Assembly (NCBI GenBank): GCA_018970445.1
Contig: JAGWWF010000018.1
Span: forward strand, 5,001 to 69,000
DNA length: 64,000 nt
From: Alphaproteobacteria bacterium
Lineage (GTDB): Bacteria; Pseudomonadota; Alphaproteobacteria; Sphingomonadales; Sphingomonadaceae
Reading direction: 5' to 3'
The position numbers were made by a program, and so were the translations under genes. Under the pieces are notes generated by a model. That model searched no databases. It was not told the origin of the DNA and saw only the letters and a list, made by a program, of their open reading frames with translations. Shown here piece after piece: positions 7,837 to 19,425 of this stretch. Each line of letters begins with the position of its first letter. The stretch's first letter is position 1.

Positions 7837-9605
7837 CCCAGCACCACGTCAACCGCCACCGTCATGCGTTCGCCGGCCGGGAACGGCCGGGTGCCGTGGA
7901 ACAGGGTGGACGGAAACAGCGCCAGTCGCCCCGGCTGCGGCCGGATCAGGTGCAAGGGCTTGAGATCAAGGCACAATTCCACCGGCGGACCGCCCACTTC
8001 CAGCCAGCCGGGCTGATCGGGCGCATCCAGCCCGTCCGGCAGCGCGATATAGCAGGCCGACGACAGGTGCCCGGCGGGATGGACATGGGCGACATGGAAA
8101 CCGCCGCCCACCAAGCGCACCGACCAACTGCCGGAAAAGCGTGGGATTTCAGTGCGATGGCGCAACAGCGGATGGCGCGGGTCAAACGCCGGCAACCCGG
8201 CCACGTGGCGCTGCACGGCGGCCTTGATCGCGGTTGCCAGCGCCGCCACCTCCGGTTCCGGCCGCCCGAACAGCCGCCCGCGTGTCTGCGTGCCGCCGCG
8301 CAGGGACTGGCCGATCGGATGCGACCGGGCGTGATGCAACGCGCGCAATACCGCCGCCAAACCCTGCCAATCGCCATCATAATCAATATCTTGCGTCGAA
8401 ACCAAGCCCGGTTGCCCCGACAGCCAGTGATGGCGATCATCGCCCAGCAGCCGCCAGGCCAGATCAAGATTGGCCCACAACACGATGTCATCCGTCTGGG
8501 TCGTCACCAGCCTCTCCAACCGGGCCGCCGCAGCCTGCGCGTCCCCCATCCGCAGCGCCAGCCGGGCTCTGGGCAGTTCGGCCGCCGCAACCGGCCCCAC
8601 CCGCGCCAGCGCCGCACGGGCCCGTTCCGTGTCGCCGGTCTCGATCGCCGCGGTGGCTTCATACAGGTTACTGATTTCATTGCGGCCATGCCGGGCCACC
8701 AGCGCATCCACGGCCGCCAGTGCCGCCTGCGGCCGTGACGCGGTGATCAGGCAGCCAACATGGCCCAGCGCCAGATCGCGATTGCCCGGCCGTGCGGCCA
8801 CGGCGGTCCGCCAGGCCAGATCAAATTCGTCCCCGGCCCCGGCTTCGGCCTGCATGCGCGCCAGGGCGGCCTGGCCGTCGATCCAGTCCGGCCGCGCTGC
8901 CACGGCGGTGGCCAGGATGGTGGTCGCGTCCGGCTCGCCTGCCGCTTCCTGCGCTTCGGCCAGGCCGATCAGCAGTTCGGGATCATGGGGGGCCAGGGCC
9001 AGCGCATCGCGATAGAGACGGATAGCCAGCGCATCCTCACCGGCGATGCTGGCAGCCCGCGCCCGGCCATGCAGCGCCTTGAGATCCTTGGGATTGCTGG
9101 CCAGGATCCAGTCGAAGTCGGCGGCCGCCGCCTCCAGCCGGCCCAGCGCCAGATGGATGGCGCCGCTGGTCTGGCGCAGCGCCGGATCAGCGGCCATCAC
9201 CGGCAACAGGGCATCGGCATCGGTGCGCGCTTCGGCGTGGCGGCCCAGACGGTGCAGCAGGATGGCGCGATTGAGCCGGGCCTGATGAAAGCCGGGCGCC
9301 GCCGCCAGCGCCCGGCCATAAAGCGCCAGGGCCTCGGCAGCTTCACCCAGGCGATTGAGAAAATTGCCATAATTGTTCAGCAATTGCGGATCGCGGGGCG
9401 CAGCTGCCACCGCGCGGGCAAAGGCGGTGCGGGCCGCCGCCGCATCGCCCGCCCGCGCTTCGTTCAAGGCCGCCAGGTGCAGCACCGGCGGCTGCGGCCC
9501 CGCCAGCTTCAGCACCTGGGCCAGATCGGCGCGGGCCGCGGCATGGTTGCCGGCCGCAAAGGCCCGTTCGGCACGGGCAAACAGGGCATTCACATCCATG
9601 GCCAC
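7833..9605 (-). CDS. TPR protein with C-terminal 2OG-Fe(II) oxygenase domain
   Basis: 590 residues. Residues 1-400 are tetratricopeptide repeats (for example ALALYGRALAAAPGFHQARLNRA and ALAIRLYRDALALAPHDPELL). From about 400 on there is a putative 2OG-Fe(II) oxygenase of the TPR-associated type: GSWSVRLVGGGFHVAHVHP, then LALFPSTLFHGTRPF, giving the His-rich metal segment and the distal His. Such fusions are thought to hydroxylate protein side chains; the target is unknown. ATG at 9605 lies 45 bases downstream of clpB, so it may be read through from clpB. The overlapping downstream methyltransferase suggests a two-step modification. Confidence 0.8.
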   Translation of the reverse strand: MAMDVNALFARAERAFAAGNHAAARADLAQVLKLAGPQPPVLHLAALNEARAGDAAAARTAFARAVAAAPRDPQLLNNYGNFLNRLGEAAEALALYGRALAAAPGFHQARLNRAILLHRLGRHAEARTDADALLPVMAADPALRQTSGAIHLALGRLEAAAADFDWILASNPKDLKALHGRARAASIAGEDALAIRLYRDALALAPHDPELLIGLAEAQEAAGEPDATTILATAVAARPDWIDGQAALARMQAEAGAGDEFDLAWRTAVAARPGNRDLALGHVGCLITASRPQAALAAVDALVARHGRNEISNLYEATAAIETGDTERARAALARVGPVAAAELPRARLALRMGDAQAAAARLERLVTTQTDDIVLWANLDLAWRLLGDDRHHWLSGQPGLVSTQDIDYDGDWQGLAAVLRALHHARSHPIGQSLRGGTQTRGRLFGRPEPEVAALATAIKAAVQRHVAGLPAFDPRHPLLRHRTEIPRFSGSWSVRLVGGGFHVAHVHPAGHLSSACYIALPDGLDAPDQPGWLEVGGPPVELCLDLKPLHLIRPQPGRLALFPSTLFHGTRPFPAGERMTVAVDVVLG

Positions 9606-9649
9606 CGTTCTGGCGAGGCGGGCGGTGCCTGTCCAGCCGGCAGCGCCGG

Positions 9650-12226
<2,577 letters not shown>

Positions 12227-12237
12227 GGGGCCACGTC

Positions 12238-12253
12238 TCCTGTCTGCACAGGA
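12238..12253 (-). promoter_or_regulatory. Leader hairpin covering the clpB ribosome site
   Basis: In the mRNA sense the leader reads TCCTGT-GCAG-ACAGGA, a perfect 6-bp stem with a 4-base loop. The right arm contains most of the AGGAG Shine-Dalgarno sequence, which lies 10 bases before the clpB ATG. A short SD-masking stem in front of a heat-shock gene is the arrangement of simple RNA thermometers. The structure is seen directly; the thermosensing role is inference. Confidence 0.4.
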
Positions 12254-12280
12254 TATGGTGTGGCATTATCGCAACACAAG
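12253..12280 (-). promoter_or_regulatory. Possible RpoH-like promoter of clpB
   Basis: Reading toward clpB there is CTTG, an 18-base spacer, then CCATAT. This is a partial match to the alphaproteobacterial heat-shock consensus CTTG-N17/18-CYTATNT. The -35 element is good and the -10 is imperfect, so this is a weak call. Confidence 0.3.
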
Positions 12281-12299
12281 TGTGTGCGACACGAAAAGT

Positions 12300-12740
12300 T
12301 CAGCGCGGGCGCAGCCAGTCAAAGATCAGCCCGCCCAACGCGCCGGCGCCGCAGAACAGCAGGAAGCCATCGGTGCCGCGCGCGCCGGCCAGGGGAGTCA
12401 TCTGATATTGCAGATGCATGAGGCCAAGCGCGGCGGCGATGGCAGTGGCCCCGGCCAGTGGCCAGGCGATGGGGGCGAGCAGCGGCAGGCGCGGCTTGAG
12501 CCAGCCAGCCGCCATGAATCCCAGCGCCATGGCGATGCCGAACACCATCAGCACCGGCAACGCCATACCAAGCAGATCGGCGATGGCGGTCTGGGCGGCC
12601 AGGCCGGGCGGAATGTCGACGCCCAGATCGGCCAGGCCAGACTGGACCTGCCAGCTCTGGATCAGGCACGCCATCACCGTGGTCGCCAGCACGGCGGCGG
12701 CCCATGCCGGCCCGATCTTGACCATGTCCCTGCCCGACAT
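12300..12740 (-). CDS. Small four-helix membrane protein, unknown function
   Basis: 146 residues with four hydrophobic helices (about 12-30, 52-75, 85-107, 122-142) and short loops; it ends GLIFDWLRPR. No family motif is recognised. ATG at 12740 has AAGG eight bases upstream; ATG at 12725 is an alternative. It lies upstream of clpB on the same strand with a 73-base gap that holds clpB's own regulatory signals, so the two need not be one operon. Confidence 0.7.
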   Translation of the reverse strand: MSGRDMVKIGPAWAAAVLATTVMACLIQSWQVQSGLADLGVDIPPGLAAQTAIADLLGMALPVLMVFGIAMALGFMAAGWLKPRLPLLAPIAWPLAGATAIAAALGLMHLQYQMTPLAGARGTDGFLLFCGAGALGGLIFDWLRPR

Positions 12741-12806
12741 TCATGATACCTTGTGTCTGTGGCTGAATATTACGCCATCATGTCCGCCTGCAATAGGGAA
12801 TAGGTC

Positions 12807-13913
12807 GTGAATTTGTCAATCATTTTTCAATGTTCATTAATTTGCACGATACTGGCTGGCGTGACCCGGGCCGAGCATGTCACGCAAATTGCAGGCAATC
12901 TTGATCATCCCTGGAGCATCGCCTTCCTGCCCGGCGGGACGGAGCAGCTGGTCGCGCTGCGCAAGGGGCAGTTGCTGCGGCTGGCGCCGGGGCGGCCACC
13001 ACAGACGATCGCCGGGGTGCCGGCGGTGTTTCATGCCGGCCAGGGTGGCCTGTTCGACGTGGTGCTGCATCCAAAGTTCGCGGAAAATCGCCTACTTTAT
13101 CTGTCCTATGCCGGCGGCACCAGGGCCGCCAATCAAACGCGCATCGCCCGCGCCCGGCTGGACGGCGATCGGCTGGTGGATGTGCAGACGATCTTTCGGG
13201 TGATGCCGGCCAAGGACACGCCGGTGCATTTCGGCGGGCGCATGGCCTTTCTGCCCGACGGCAGCCTGGTGATGACCACGGGCGACGGCTTTGATTACCG
13301 CGAGCAGGCGCAGCGGCTGCAATCGGGGCTGGGCAAGATCGTGCGGCTGAACGATGCCGGCCGGCCGCTGGCGGGCAACCCCTTTGTTGGCCGCCCTGGC
13401 GCCCAGGCGGCGACGTGGAGCTATGGCCACCGCAATCCGCAGGGGCTGGCCGTCGATCCGCTGACGGGCCGGTTGTGGGAACATGAACATGGGCCGCAAG
13501 GCGGGGACGAAATCAATCTGATCGTCAGGGGTGGCAATTATGGCTGGCCGGTCGCCACCTTCGGCAAGGATTACAGCGGCGCGACGATCAGTCCGTTCAA
13601 GCGTTACCAGGGCATGATCGATGGCCGGGTGGTGTGGGTGCCATCGATCGCGCCATCGGGCCTGGCGGTGTATCGCGGGCGGCTGTGGCCGGCGTGGAGC
13701 GGCGATCTGATCGTGGGCGCGCTGGCCGCCCGGCAGGTGCGCCGCATTGATCTGGATGCGGCCGGCCGGGTGGTGGGGCAGAGCCGCATTTTCCCTTCGA
13801 TCACGGCGCGCATCCGCGATGTGCGGGTGGCACCCGATGGTGCGATCTGGCTGACCACGGATGAGGACGCTGACAAGGGATCAGGGGGCCGGGTGCTTCG
13901 GGTGACGCCCTGA
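12807..13913 (+). CDS. PQQ-dependent sugar dehydrogenase (GSDH/Asd family)
   Basis: 368 residues from GTG at 12807. A signal peptide ends around ILAGVTRA, so the mature protein is periplasmic. The soluble aldose-sugar-dehydrogenase hallmarks are in order: HPWSIAFLPGG, FHAGQGGLFDVVLHP, YGHRNPQGLAVDP, and WEHEHGPQGGDEINLI followed by GGNYGWP. These form the PQQ and calcium site of a six-bladed beta-propeller. The family oxidises aldoses to lactones and passes electrons to the respiratory chain. No PQQ biosynthesis genes are in the window. It is divergent from the small membrane-protein gene at 12740. Confidence 0.88.
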   Translation: MNLSIIFQCSLICTILAGVTRAEHVTQIAGNLDHPWSIAFLPGGTEQLVALRKGQLLRLAPGRPPQTIAGVPAVFHAGQGGLFDVVLHPKFAENRLLYLSYAGGTRAANQTRIARARLDGDRLVDVQTIFRVMPAKDTPVHFGGRMAFLPDGSLVMTTGDGFDYREQAQRLQSGLGKIVRLNDAGRPLAGNPFVGRPGAQAATWSYGHRNPQGLAVDPLTGRLWEHEHGPQGGDEINLIVRGGNYGWPVATFGKDYSGATISPFKRYQGMIDGRVVWVPSIAPSGLAVYRGRLWPAWSGDLIVGALAARQVRRIDLDAAGRVVGQSRIFPSITARIRDVRVAPDGAIWLTTDEDADKGSGGRVLRVTP

Positions 13914-13951
13914 TTTTCTGTTGTGGTCGGGCGGCCCGCACCCTCTTGCGC

Positions 13952-14773
13952 TCAGTGCGCCGTCCAGCCGCCGTCGATCACCAGTTCGGCCCCGGTCATG
14001 TAACGGCTGGCATCGCTGGCCAGAAACACCACGCCGGCCGCGATATCCTGCGGCTGGCCGGGATAGCCCATCGGCGCCCCAGCCCCGATCAGATTGACAT
14101 CCAGCGCATTGGCACCGGGCGGAACCGCATCGGGCACGGATGATGCCAGCGCGCCCGATGTGTCGAGCTTCTGCCAGATCGGCGTGTCGATGATGCCGGG
14201 GTGCACGCTGTTGCAGCGGATGCCATCCTTCATCGCGGCGCATTCCATCGCCACCGCCTTGGTCATCAGCCGCACCGCGCCCTTGCTGGCGCAATAGGCC
14301 GCCATGCCGGCCGATCCGCCCAGGCCGGCCACCGACGAGATGTTGATGATCGAACCACCCACATGCCCATCGGCGCGCGGGCGGCGCATGGCGGGCAGGG
14401 CGTGCTTGATGCCCAGGAAGCAGCTGGTGACATTCACCGCCATCTGCCGGTTCCACGTCTCCAGGCTCACATCGGTGATCAGGCCCGATGTGCCGATGCC
14501 GGCATTGTTCACCAGAATGTCGAGCCGGCCATAAAGCTCCATCACGCGTTGAACCAGTTCGGCCCAGCGGTCTTCCTCCACCACATCCTGGCCGCGGAAG
14601 GTCGCCTGGCCGCCGGCGGCTTCGATCAGGGCCACGGTGTGCCGCCCGCCCGGCGCGTCGATGTCGGTGGCAAGGACGATGGCGCCTTCGGCGGCCAGGG
14701 CCATCGCCGATGCGCGGCCAATGCCGCTGCCCGCCCCGGTCACGAATGCCACCCGGCCGGTCAAGCCGCCCAT
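13952..14773 (-). CDS. SDR-family oxidoreductase
   Basis: 273 residues. Classical short-chain dehydrogenase: TGAGSGIG cofactor motif near residue 11, NNAGIG near 95, catalytic Ser in INISSVAG, YCASKGA (Tyr-x-x-x-Lys), and PGIIDT. ATG at 14773 is preceded by GGGGAG at good spacing; the frame is open another 56 codons, but that region is the leader shared with ompW. The C-terminus (YMTGAELVIDGGWTAH) matches NAD(P)-dependent cyclohexanol/hydroxysteroid-type enzymes. The substrate cannot be deduced. Confidence 0.9.
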   Translation of the reverse strand: MGGLTGRVAFVTGAGSGIGRASAMALAAEGAIVLATDIDAPGGRHTVALIEAAGGQATFRGQDVVEEDRWAELVQRVMELYGRLDILVNNAGIGTSGLITDVSLETWNRQMAVNVTSCFLGIKHALPAMRRPRADGHVGGSIINISSVAGLGGSAGMAAYCASKGAVRLMTKAVAMECAAMKDGIRCNSVHPGIIDTPIWQKLDTSGALASSVPDAVPPGANALDVNLIGAGAPMGYPGQPQDIAAGVVFLASDASRYMTGAELVIDGGWTAH

Positions 14774-14961
14774 GCGATTCTCCCCTTGTTGTCTGGTGGC
14801 AGCATGGCGGCTGCCGGCGGCTTCGCCATGCTGCCCAAACAGGCAGTTAAGCAATCGCCCTGATCCGCAATCACACGGAGGAAAAAATTGAGCCAGATCA
14901 AAGTGAAAGCCGGCGTGATCGGGAAAAACACCGCCCAGCAAGACCTGGAAGGACGAATGAG

Positions 14962-15615
14962 ATGAAGATGCTGAATGCCACGCTGGCCGCTGTCGCCCTC
15001 ACCATGGCCGCGACACCTGCGCTGGCCGAAAAGGGCGACATTCTGGTGCGCCTGCGGGCCATCACGGTGCAGCCGCAGGAAAAGGTCGGGCCGGTGCTGC
15101 CGACCTTCCCGACCAGCAGCGGCAGCATCACCGATGCCTATGCCCCTGAAGTCGATTTCACCTACATGATCACCAACAACATCGGCGTCGAGCTGATCGC
15201 GGCCACCACCAAGCATTGCGTGCAGGGCGGCGCGACGCTGGCGGCTGTCGGCCGGCTGGCCTGCACCTGGGTGCTGCCGCCCACGCTGACGCTGCAATAT
15301 CATTTCGTGCCCACCGGCAAGATTCACCCCTATGTCGGCGCGGGGGTGAACTGGACGATGTTCTACAACGAAAAGGCCTCGGCCCAGCTCAACAGCGCCA
15401 TCGGTGCGACCCGCGTGAACCTGTCGAACAGCTGGGGTTTTGCCCTGCAGGGCGGCGTGGATTTCGATCTGAACGAGAAGATGTTCGTGAACATCGATGT
15501 CAAATATGTCGACATGGACACCAATGCGCGGCTCACCACCGGGGTCGCGGTCAACAACCTGCTTGCCGATATCAACCCGCTGATCGTCGGCGTGGGTGTC
15601 GGCTGGCGCTTCTGA
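14962..15615 (+). CDS. ompW: OmpW-family outer membrane protein
   Basis: 217 residues. The signal peptide is cleaved after TPALA, and the mature start EKGDILVRLRAITVQP is typical of OmpW. Alternating beta strands follow, with HPYVGAGVNWTMFYN and a terminal VGVGVGWRF ending in Phe. OmpW is an eight-stranded barrel with a hydrophobic channel, linked to transport of small hydrophobic molecules and to stress responses. A GGAAGG site lies 13 bases before the ATG. The gene is divergent from the SDR, with a 188-base shared upstream region, and is followed by a strong hairpin. Confidence 0.93.
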   Translation: MKMLNATLAAVALTMAATPALAEKGDILVRLRAITVQPQEKVGPVLPTFPTSSGSITDAYAPEVDFTYMITNNIGVELIAATTKHCVQGGATLAAVGRLACTWVLPPTLTLQYHFVPTGKIHPYVGAGVNWTMFYNEKASAQLNSAIGATRVNLSNSWGFALQGGVDFDLNEKMFVNIDVKYVDMDTNARLTTGVAVNNLLADINPLIVGVGVGWRF

Positions 15616-15675
15616 ACCGCGCGCCCTTGCTCTCCCCGATGCCGGTGCTCTCCCGACTGGCCGGCATCACTCCCA

Positions 15676-15710
15676 CCGGCCCGGTCCTGCGCGATGCAGG
15701 GCCGGGCCGG
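15676..15710. terminator. Strong GC hairpin between ompW and the MAPEG gene
   Basis: A 15-bp near-perfect inverted repeat (CCGGCCCGGTCCTGC / GCAGGGCCGGGCCGG, one G-T pair) with a 5-base loop lies between convergent genes. There is no T-run on either side, so it may stop transcription weakly or protect 3' ends. Confidence 0.5.
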
Positions 15711-15717
15711 CAGGCGT

Positions 15718-16110
15718 TCACAGGCTGGTGATGCCGCCCCAGGCCCCGGCCAGCAGCAGGATGGCAGTTGGCAGCAGCGTGAGGACAAAGCCCAGGCTGC
15801 GCTTGGCCGGATCGCGATAATAGGCCAGCGCAAACAGGATGCGGCCCAAACTCCACACCGCGGCCAGCGAACCGGCCACCAGGTCGCCCAGAACCGGCAC
15901 CGCGATGATCAGCGCGGGCACGAACCACACCAGCTGTTCCACCGTGTTCATCTGCACGCGGTAACGCTTGTCGAATTCGGGATGCCCGCCCGACAGCGGC
16001 GCGGGCACGCCATAGGCGGCGCGGGCCTGGCCGACATTCACCGTGATCCAGAAATAGACGATCAGCGCGGCGGCCAGCGCCAGCGTGGTGATCGGATAAT
16101 CAGCAAGCAT
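15718..16110 (-). CDS. MAPEG-family membrane protein
   Basis: 130 residues, four membrane helices. The MAPEG pattern is clear: an N-terminal helix, then ARAAYGVPAPLSGGHPEFDKRYRVQMNTVEQLV, where the E-x-x-R-x-x-x-N-x-x-E arrangement binds glutathione in eukaryotic members, followed by LGRILFALAYYRDPAKR. Eukaryotic relatives are microsomal glutathione transferases and eicosanoid synthases; bacterial ones are mostly uncharacterised. ATG at 16110 follows GGGGAG; a longer frame to 16212 would overlap the hydrolase gene. It lies 14 bases downstream of that gene, so the two are probably co-transcribed. Confidence 0.9.
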   Translation of the reverse strand: MLADYPITTLALAAALIVYFWITVNVGQARAAYGVPAPLSGGHPEFDKRYRVQMNTVEQLVWFVPALIIAVPVLGDLVAGSLAAVWSLGRILFALAYYRDPAKRSLGFVLTLLPTAILLLAGAWGGITSL

Positions 16111-16124
16111 GAAATTCTCCCCTG

Positions 16125-18059
16125 TCATTTGGTGCCAAGAGCGGCGCGGGCGGCGGCCGCCCCGCCCACCACCGGAATGGCGATGTGGCTGGGCCGCAGC
16201 GCATCGCGCCACACCGCTTGCGTCGCCTTCTGGTAGTCCGCCGGCAACGCATTGAAAATATTGGGCACAAACGTCTGCGGGTTGCGATCATAGAGCGGGA
16301 ACCAGCTGGATTGCACCTGCACCATCAGCCGGTGCCCGGCCGGGATGACATGGTTCACCCCCGGCAGCAGGAAGCGGTAATGTTCGGCCTTGCCCGGTGT
16401 CAGCGGCCCCGGCGTGTCGAACCCCTTCACGTAACGGCCGCGGAAAATCTCCATGCCGATGCCCAGTTGCAGGCCGGCCAGGTCCGGCTGGGCGCTGTTT
16501 TCCTCGGGGAACACATCGATCAGCTTCACCACCCAGTCGCTGTCTGTCCCACTGGTCGAGGCAAACAGATTGGCCTGCGGCTGGCCATGGATCTGCAGCG
16601 GTGACTGCAGCGGGGCCGAAACATAGGTGACGACATCGGGCCGGGTGCTGGCGTGGCGCTGGTCGCTGACCAGCCAGGCGCCCCACATCGGCCGGTCGCG
16701 CATGTTCACCGGCACGGGCACGAACGGTACCGGGTGGGCCGGATCGGCCACATAATCGTCATGGGCGGCCCTGGCGGCGGGCCGGGTGAGCGACAGGCTG
16801 AAGCGGTCATCCAGATACAGGTTCACCGTTTCGCCGGCCGGGAAGCGGTCATGCCGTTCCCAGCGGTCGGCCCCCACGGCATAGGTCAGCACCGGGGGCG
16901 TGTCGAACGGCTTGGCATTGGCACGCAAGTGGCTGTCAAGAAACGGTTTCATCACGTCGCGGCGGAATTGCAGGCCGGTGTCGCCGGCAAATTTCAACAC
17001 GCCCAGCGCCGACCCGTCATAGTTGACGCCCGAATGCCGCCACGGCCCGATGACGAGGGACAGCAGCTTGTTGTCCTTGTCCTTGGGTTCCAGCGCGCGA
17101 TAGACGGCGGGCGCGCCATAGCTGTCTTCCTGGTCCCATTGTCCCACCACCAGCATGGTTGGCACGGTCAGGGGGCGGGCACCCAGAATCCGGTCAAGCG
17201 CCTGGCCCTGCCACCAGCTGTCATAGGCCGGGTGTTCCATCAGCTTGTTCACGCCAGGCAATTGATTCAGGCCATATTTCTTCACATAGCCGCCGGCCGA
17301 GACGGCCCCCAGATATTCGGCATAATAGTCGCGCCGGCCCATGGCGACCGGGTCGCCGTCGCCCTTGCTGGCGGTCTGGCCGGTGAAATAATCCAGCATG
17401 GTCTGGCGGAAGGCGCCGTTGTGGAACCAGTCATCCCCCATCCAGCCATCGACCATGGGCGACATCGGCACGGCGGCCTTCAGCGCCGGGTGGGGATCAA
17501 CCAGCGCCATCAGGCTGGTGAAGCCGGGGTAGGATGATCCGGTGATGGCGACGTTCCCATTGGATTCGCTCACGTTTTTCACCAGCCAGTCGATCGTGTC
17601 ATACGCATCGGTGCTGTGATCGACGGGCGTGGGGTTGAGCGGACCGCGCAAGGGGCGCGTCATCACATAATCGCCTTCGGATTTGTTGCGGCCGCGCACG
17701 TCCTGATAGACGCGGATATAGCCGTCCAACACGAATTCCCGATCGGAAATGGGAAGGATTTCCGTGATTTGCTGGCTGGGATTGCGCGCCGTGTTGCGCG
17801 CCGCATTATAGACGGTGCGGGTGAGCAGGATCGGCCCGGCCACCGTTCCCTTCTTCATCACGATCACGGTATAGAGCTTCACCCCGTCGCGCATCGGGAT
17901 CATCACTTCGCGGCGGACATAATCGGCATCGGGCGTCACCGCGGTGAAATTCGTGGCGATATCCGGGGCCATGGTGGCCGTCTGTGCGGCGGCGGTGGCC
18001 GCACACAGTGCGCTGGTGGCCGCCAGCAGGCCAATGGTGGCCGTTCGTGCAAACATCAT
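16125..18059 (-). CDS. CocE/NonD-family (S15) alpha/beta hydrolase
   Basis: 644 residues with a signal peptide (LLAATSALCAATAAAQ). The catalytic core has RREVMIPMRDGVKLYT, then YDTIDWLVKNVSESNGNVAITGSSYPGF, with the nucleophile Ser in GSSYPG, and a C-terminal jelly-roll beginning around PFVPVPVNMRD. This is the layout of glutaryl-7-ACA acylases and cocaine esterase. Members cleave amides or esters of small acyl compounds or X-Pro peptides; export suggests a periplasmic substrate. ATG at 18059 or 18056 starts the gene. Confidence 0.9.
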   Translation of the reverse strand: MMFARTATIGLLAATSALCAATAAAQTATMAPDIATNFTAVTPDADYVRREVMIPMRDGVKLYTVIVMKKGTVAGPILLTRTVYNAARNTARNPSQQITEILPISDREFVLDGYIRVYQDVRGRNKSEGDYVMTRPLRGPLNPTPVDHSTDAYDTIDWLVKNVSESNGNVAITGSSYPGFTSLMALVDPHPALKAAVPMSPMVDGWMGDDWFHNGAFRQTMLDYFTGQTASKGDGDPVAMGRRDYYAEYLGAVSAGGYVKKYGLNQLPGVNKLMEHPAYDSWWQGQALDRILGARPLTVPTMLVVGQWDQEDSYGAPAVYRALEPKDKDNKLLSLVIGPWRHSGVNYDGSALGVLKFAGDTGLQFRRDVMKPFLDSHLRANAKPFDTPPVLTYAVGADRWERHDRFPAGETVNLYLDDRFSLSLTRPAARAAHDDYVADPAHPVPFVPVPVNMRDRPMWGAWLVSDQRHASTRPDVVTYVSAPLQSPLQIHGQPQANLFASTSGTDSDWVVKLIDVFPEENSAQPDLAGLQLGIGMEIFRGRYVKGFDTPGPLTPGKAEHYRFLLPGVNHVIPAGHRLMVQVQSSWFPLYDRNPQTFVPNIFNALPADYQKATQAVWRDALRPSHIAIPVVGGAAAARAALGTK

Positions 18060-18164
18060 GTCGTGCCTCTCCTTTCGGCCTGTTCATGGCCTGTTGTCAC
18101 CACGCTTGGCAATGGCGGATGCGGGGGGCATGATCGCCAGACAGCATGGGCAAGGGGCAGGACG

Positions 18165-18722
18165 ATGCGGGCAGCAGTGGCAATATTGGGGGTGTTGACA
18201 GCCAGCACGGCCATGGCCGCCGATCCGCCCAAGGCGCCGCCAGCGCTGGTGCAGTCGCTGCTGGATTGCCGCGGCATCGCCGATGCCGGCCAGCGGCTGG
18301 CCTGTTTCGATGCCGGGGTGGCGGCCCTGGCCAGCGGCGTGGAAAAGCGCGAGGTGCTGGTGGCCGACAAGGAGGATGTGAAAAAGGCCAGGCGCAGCCT
18401 GTTCGGCCTGGCGCTGCCCAGCTTCACCCTGTTCGGCAAGGGCGACGACGACAAGGACCGCAAGGACGGGGGCGACCGTGCCGATGAACGCGGTGTCGTC
18501 ACCGAGATCGAGGCCGTGCTCACCGCCGCGCGCCAGACCCGCCCGGGTTTCTGGAGCTTTGTGCTGGATGATGGCAGCCGCTGGGTGATGACCGAGGGCA
18601 AGATCATCGCCCGCGATCCGCGCGCCGGCATGAAGATCCGCATCCGCAGAGCCGCGGTGGGCAGTTTCCTGGCCAATGTCGATGGCCAGATCGCGGTGCG
18701 GGTGCGCCGCGTTATTGATTAG
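18165..18722 (+). CDS. Small exported protein of unknown function
   Basis: 185 residues. ATG at 18165 follows AGGGGCAGG; the frame is open upstream, but that part overlaps the hydrolase gene. A signal peptide (AILGVLTASTAMAA) is followed by a Cys pair in LLDCRGIADAGQRLACFDAG, a motif found in several short periplasmic proteins including some type VI-associated ones. A charged, Lys/Asp-rich linker (GKGDDDKDRKDGG) precedes a compact C-terminal domain (WSFVLDDGSRWVM). No secretion genes are nearby. The last 11 bases overlap the convergent oxygenase gene. Confidence 0.75.
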   Translation: MRAAVAILGVLTASTAMAADPPKAPPALVQSLLDCRGIADAGQRLACFDAGVAALASGVEKREVLVADKEDVKKARRSLFGLALPSFTLFGKGDDDKDRKDGGDRADERGVVTEIEAVLTAARQTRPGFWSFVLDDGSRWVMTEGKIIARDPRAGMKIRIRRAAVGSFLANVDGQIAVRVRRVID

Positions 18723-19425
18723 CCCGCAGCCAGCCGGTGATGGCATAGCGCCGGTTGGGCACCGATCCCGTCACCATCGACACGCTGTGCATCTGCGGCA
18801 CGGCAAACACATCCAGGCTGTTGAAGGCCGGCATCACGCCGCGCACCCGATCCGGCCCGTCGTGGAACAGCAGCAGCCCGCCCCATTCCACCCGCCACAG
18901 CGGGTTGAGGCTGAAGACATAGGCGGCGCGGCGCTGCTTGCCGGGCACATCATCATCATGGCCGGTGAGGAAATCGCCGGGGGCATAGGCGGTGGCCTGG
19001 CCATCGGCAAATTCGATATCGGCCCTGCCCGTCACACGGCGCAGCAGATCGCGCACCGGCCCGGCCGACAGGAACGCCGGCCAGCGCGCCACCAGCGCAT
19101 CGCCCGCCGGCACCGGCGCGTTGCCATCGGGCAGACGCAGCGCCTCATAGCGGTGCTGGAAGCCGCTCTGCGCCCCGGCCAGCACTGCTTGGTCCAGCGC
19201 CTCGCGCTGCTGGGCCGTCATCGCGGCGCGGGCGGCGCGCGACAGGTCGAACACCTTGTCGCCGCTGTTCACCACCTGCACCCAATCATCCCGGCCCTTC
19301 AGTTCGGCCAGGCAGGCGATGGCGGCATCCTGGGCCAGAAACGGCTGCAGGCGCACATGGCCGGTGCGGGCAAATTCGGCCGCCGCTGCCGCCACGTCGA
19401 TCCTGCCGGCCAGCGCCAGGGTCAT
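18712..19425 (-). CDS. 2OG-Fe(II) oxygenase, second of a tandem pair
   Basis: 237 residues. The C-terminal double-stranded beta-helix carries FLTGHDDDVPGKQRRAAYV (His-x-Asp metal ligands), WGGLLLFHD, FNSLDVFAVPQMHSV (distal His) and NRRYAITGW (the Arg that binds 2-oxoglutarate). It is prolyl-4-hydroxylase-like. ATG at 19425 overlaps the stop of its upstream paralogue (ATGA). The N-terminal half differs more from the paralogue than the core does. Likely a protein or small-molecule hydroxylase; the substrate is unknown. Confidence 0.85.
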   Translation of the reverse strand: MTLALAGRIDVAAAAAEFARTGHVRLQPFLAQDAAIACLAELKGRDDWVQVVNSGDKVFDLSRAARAAMTAQQREALDQAVLAGAQSGFQHRYEALRLPDGNAPVPAGDALVARWPAFLSAGPVRDLLRRVTGRADIEFADGQATAYAPGDFLTGHDDDVPGKQRRAAYVFSLNPLWRVEWGGLLLFHDGPDRVRGVMPAFNSLDVFAVPQMHSVSMVTGSVPNRRYAITGWLRANQ

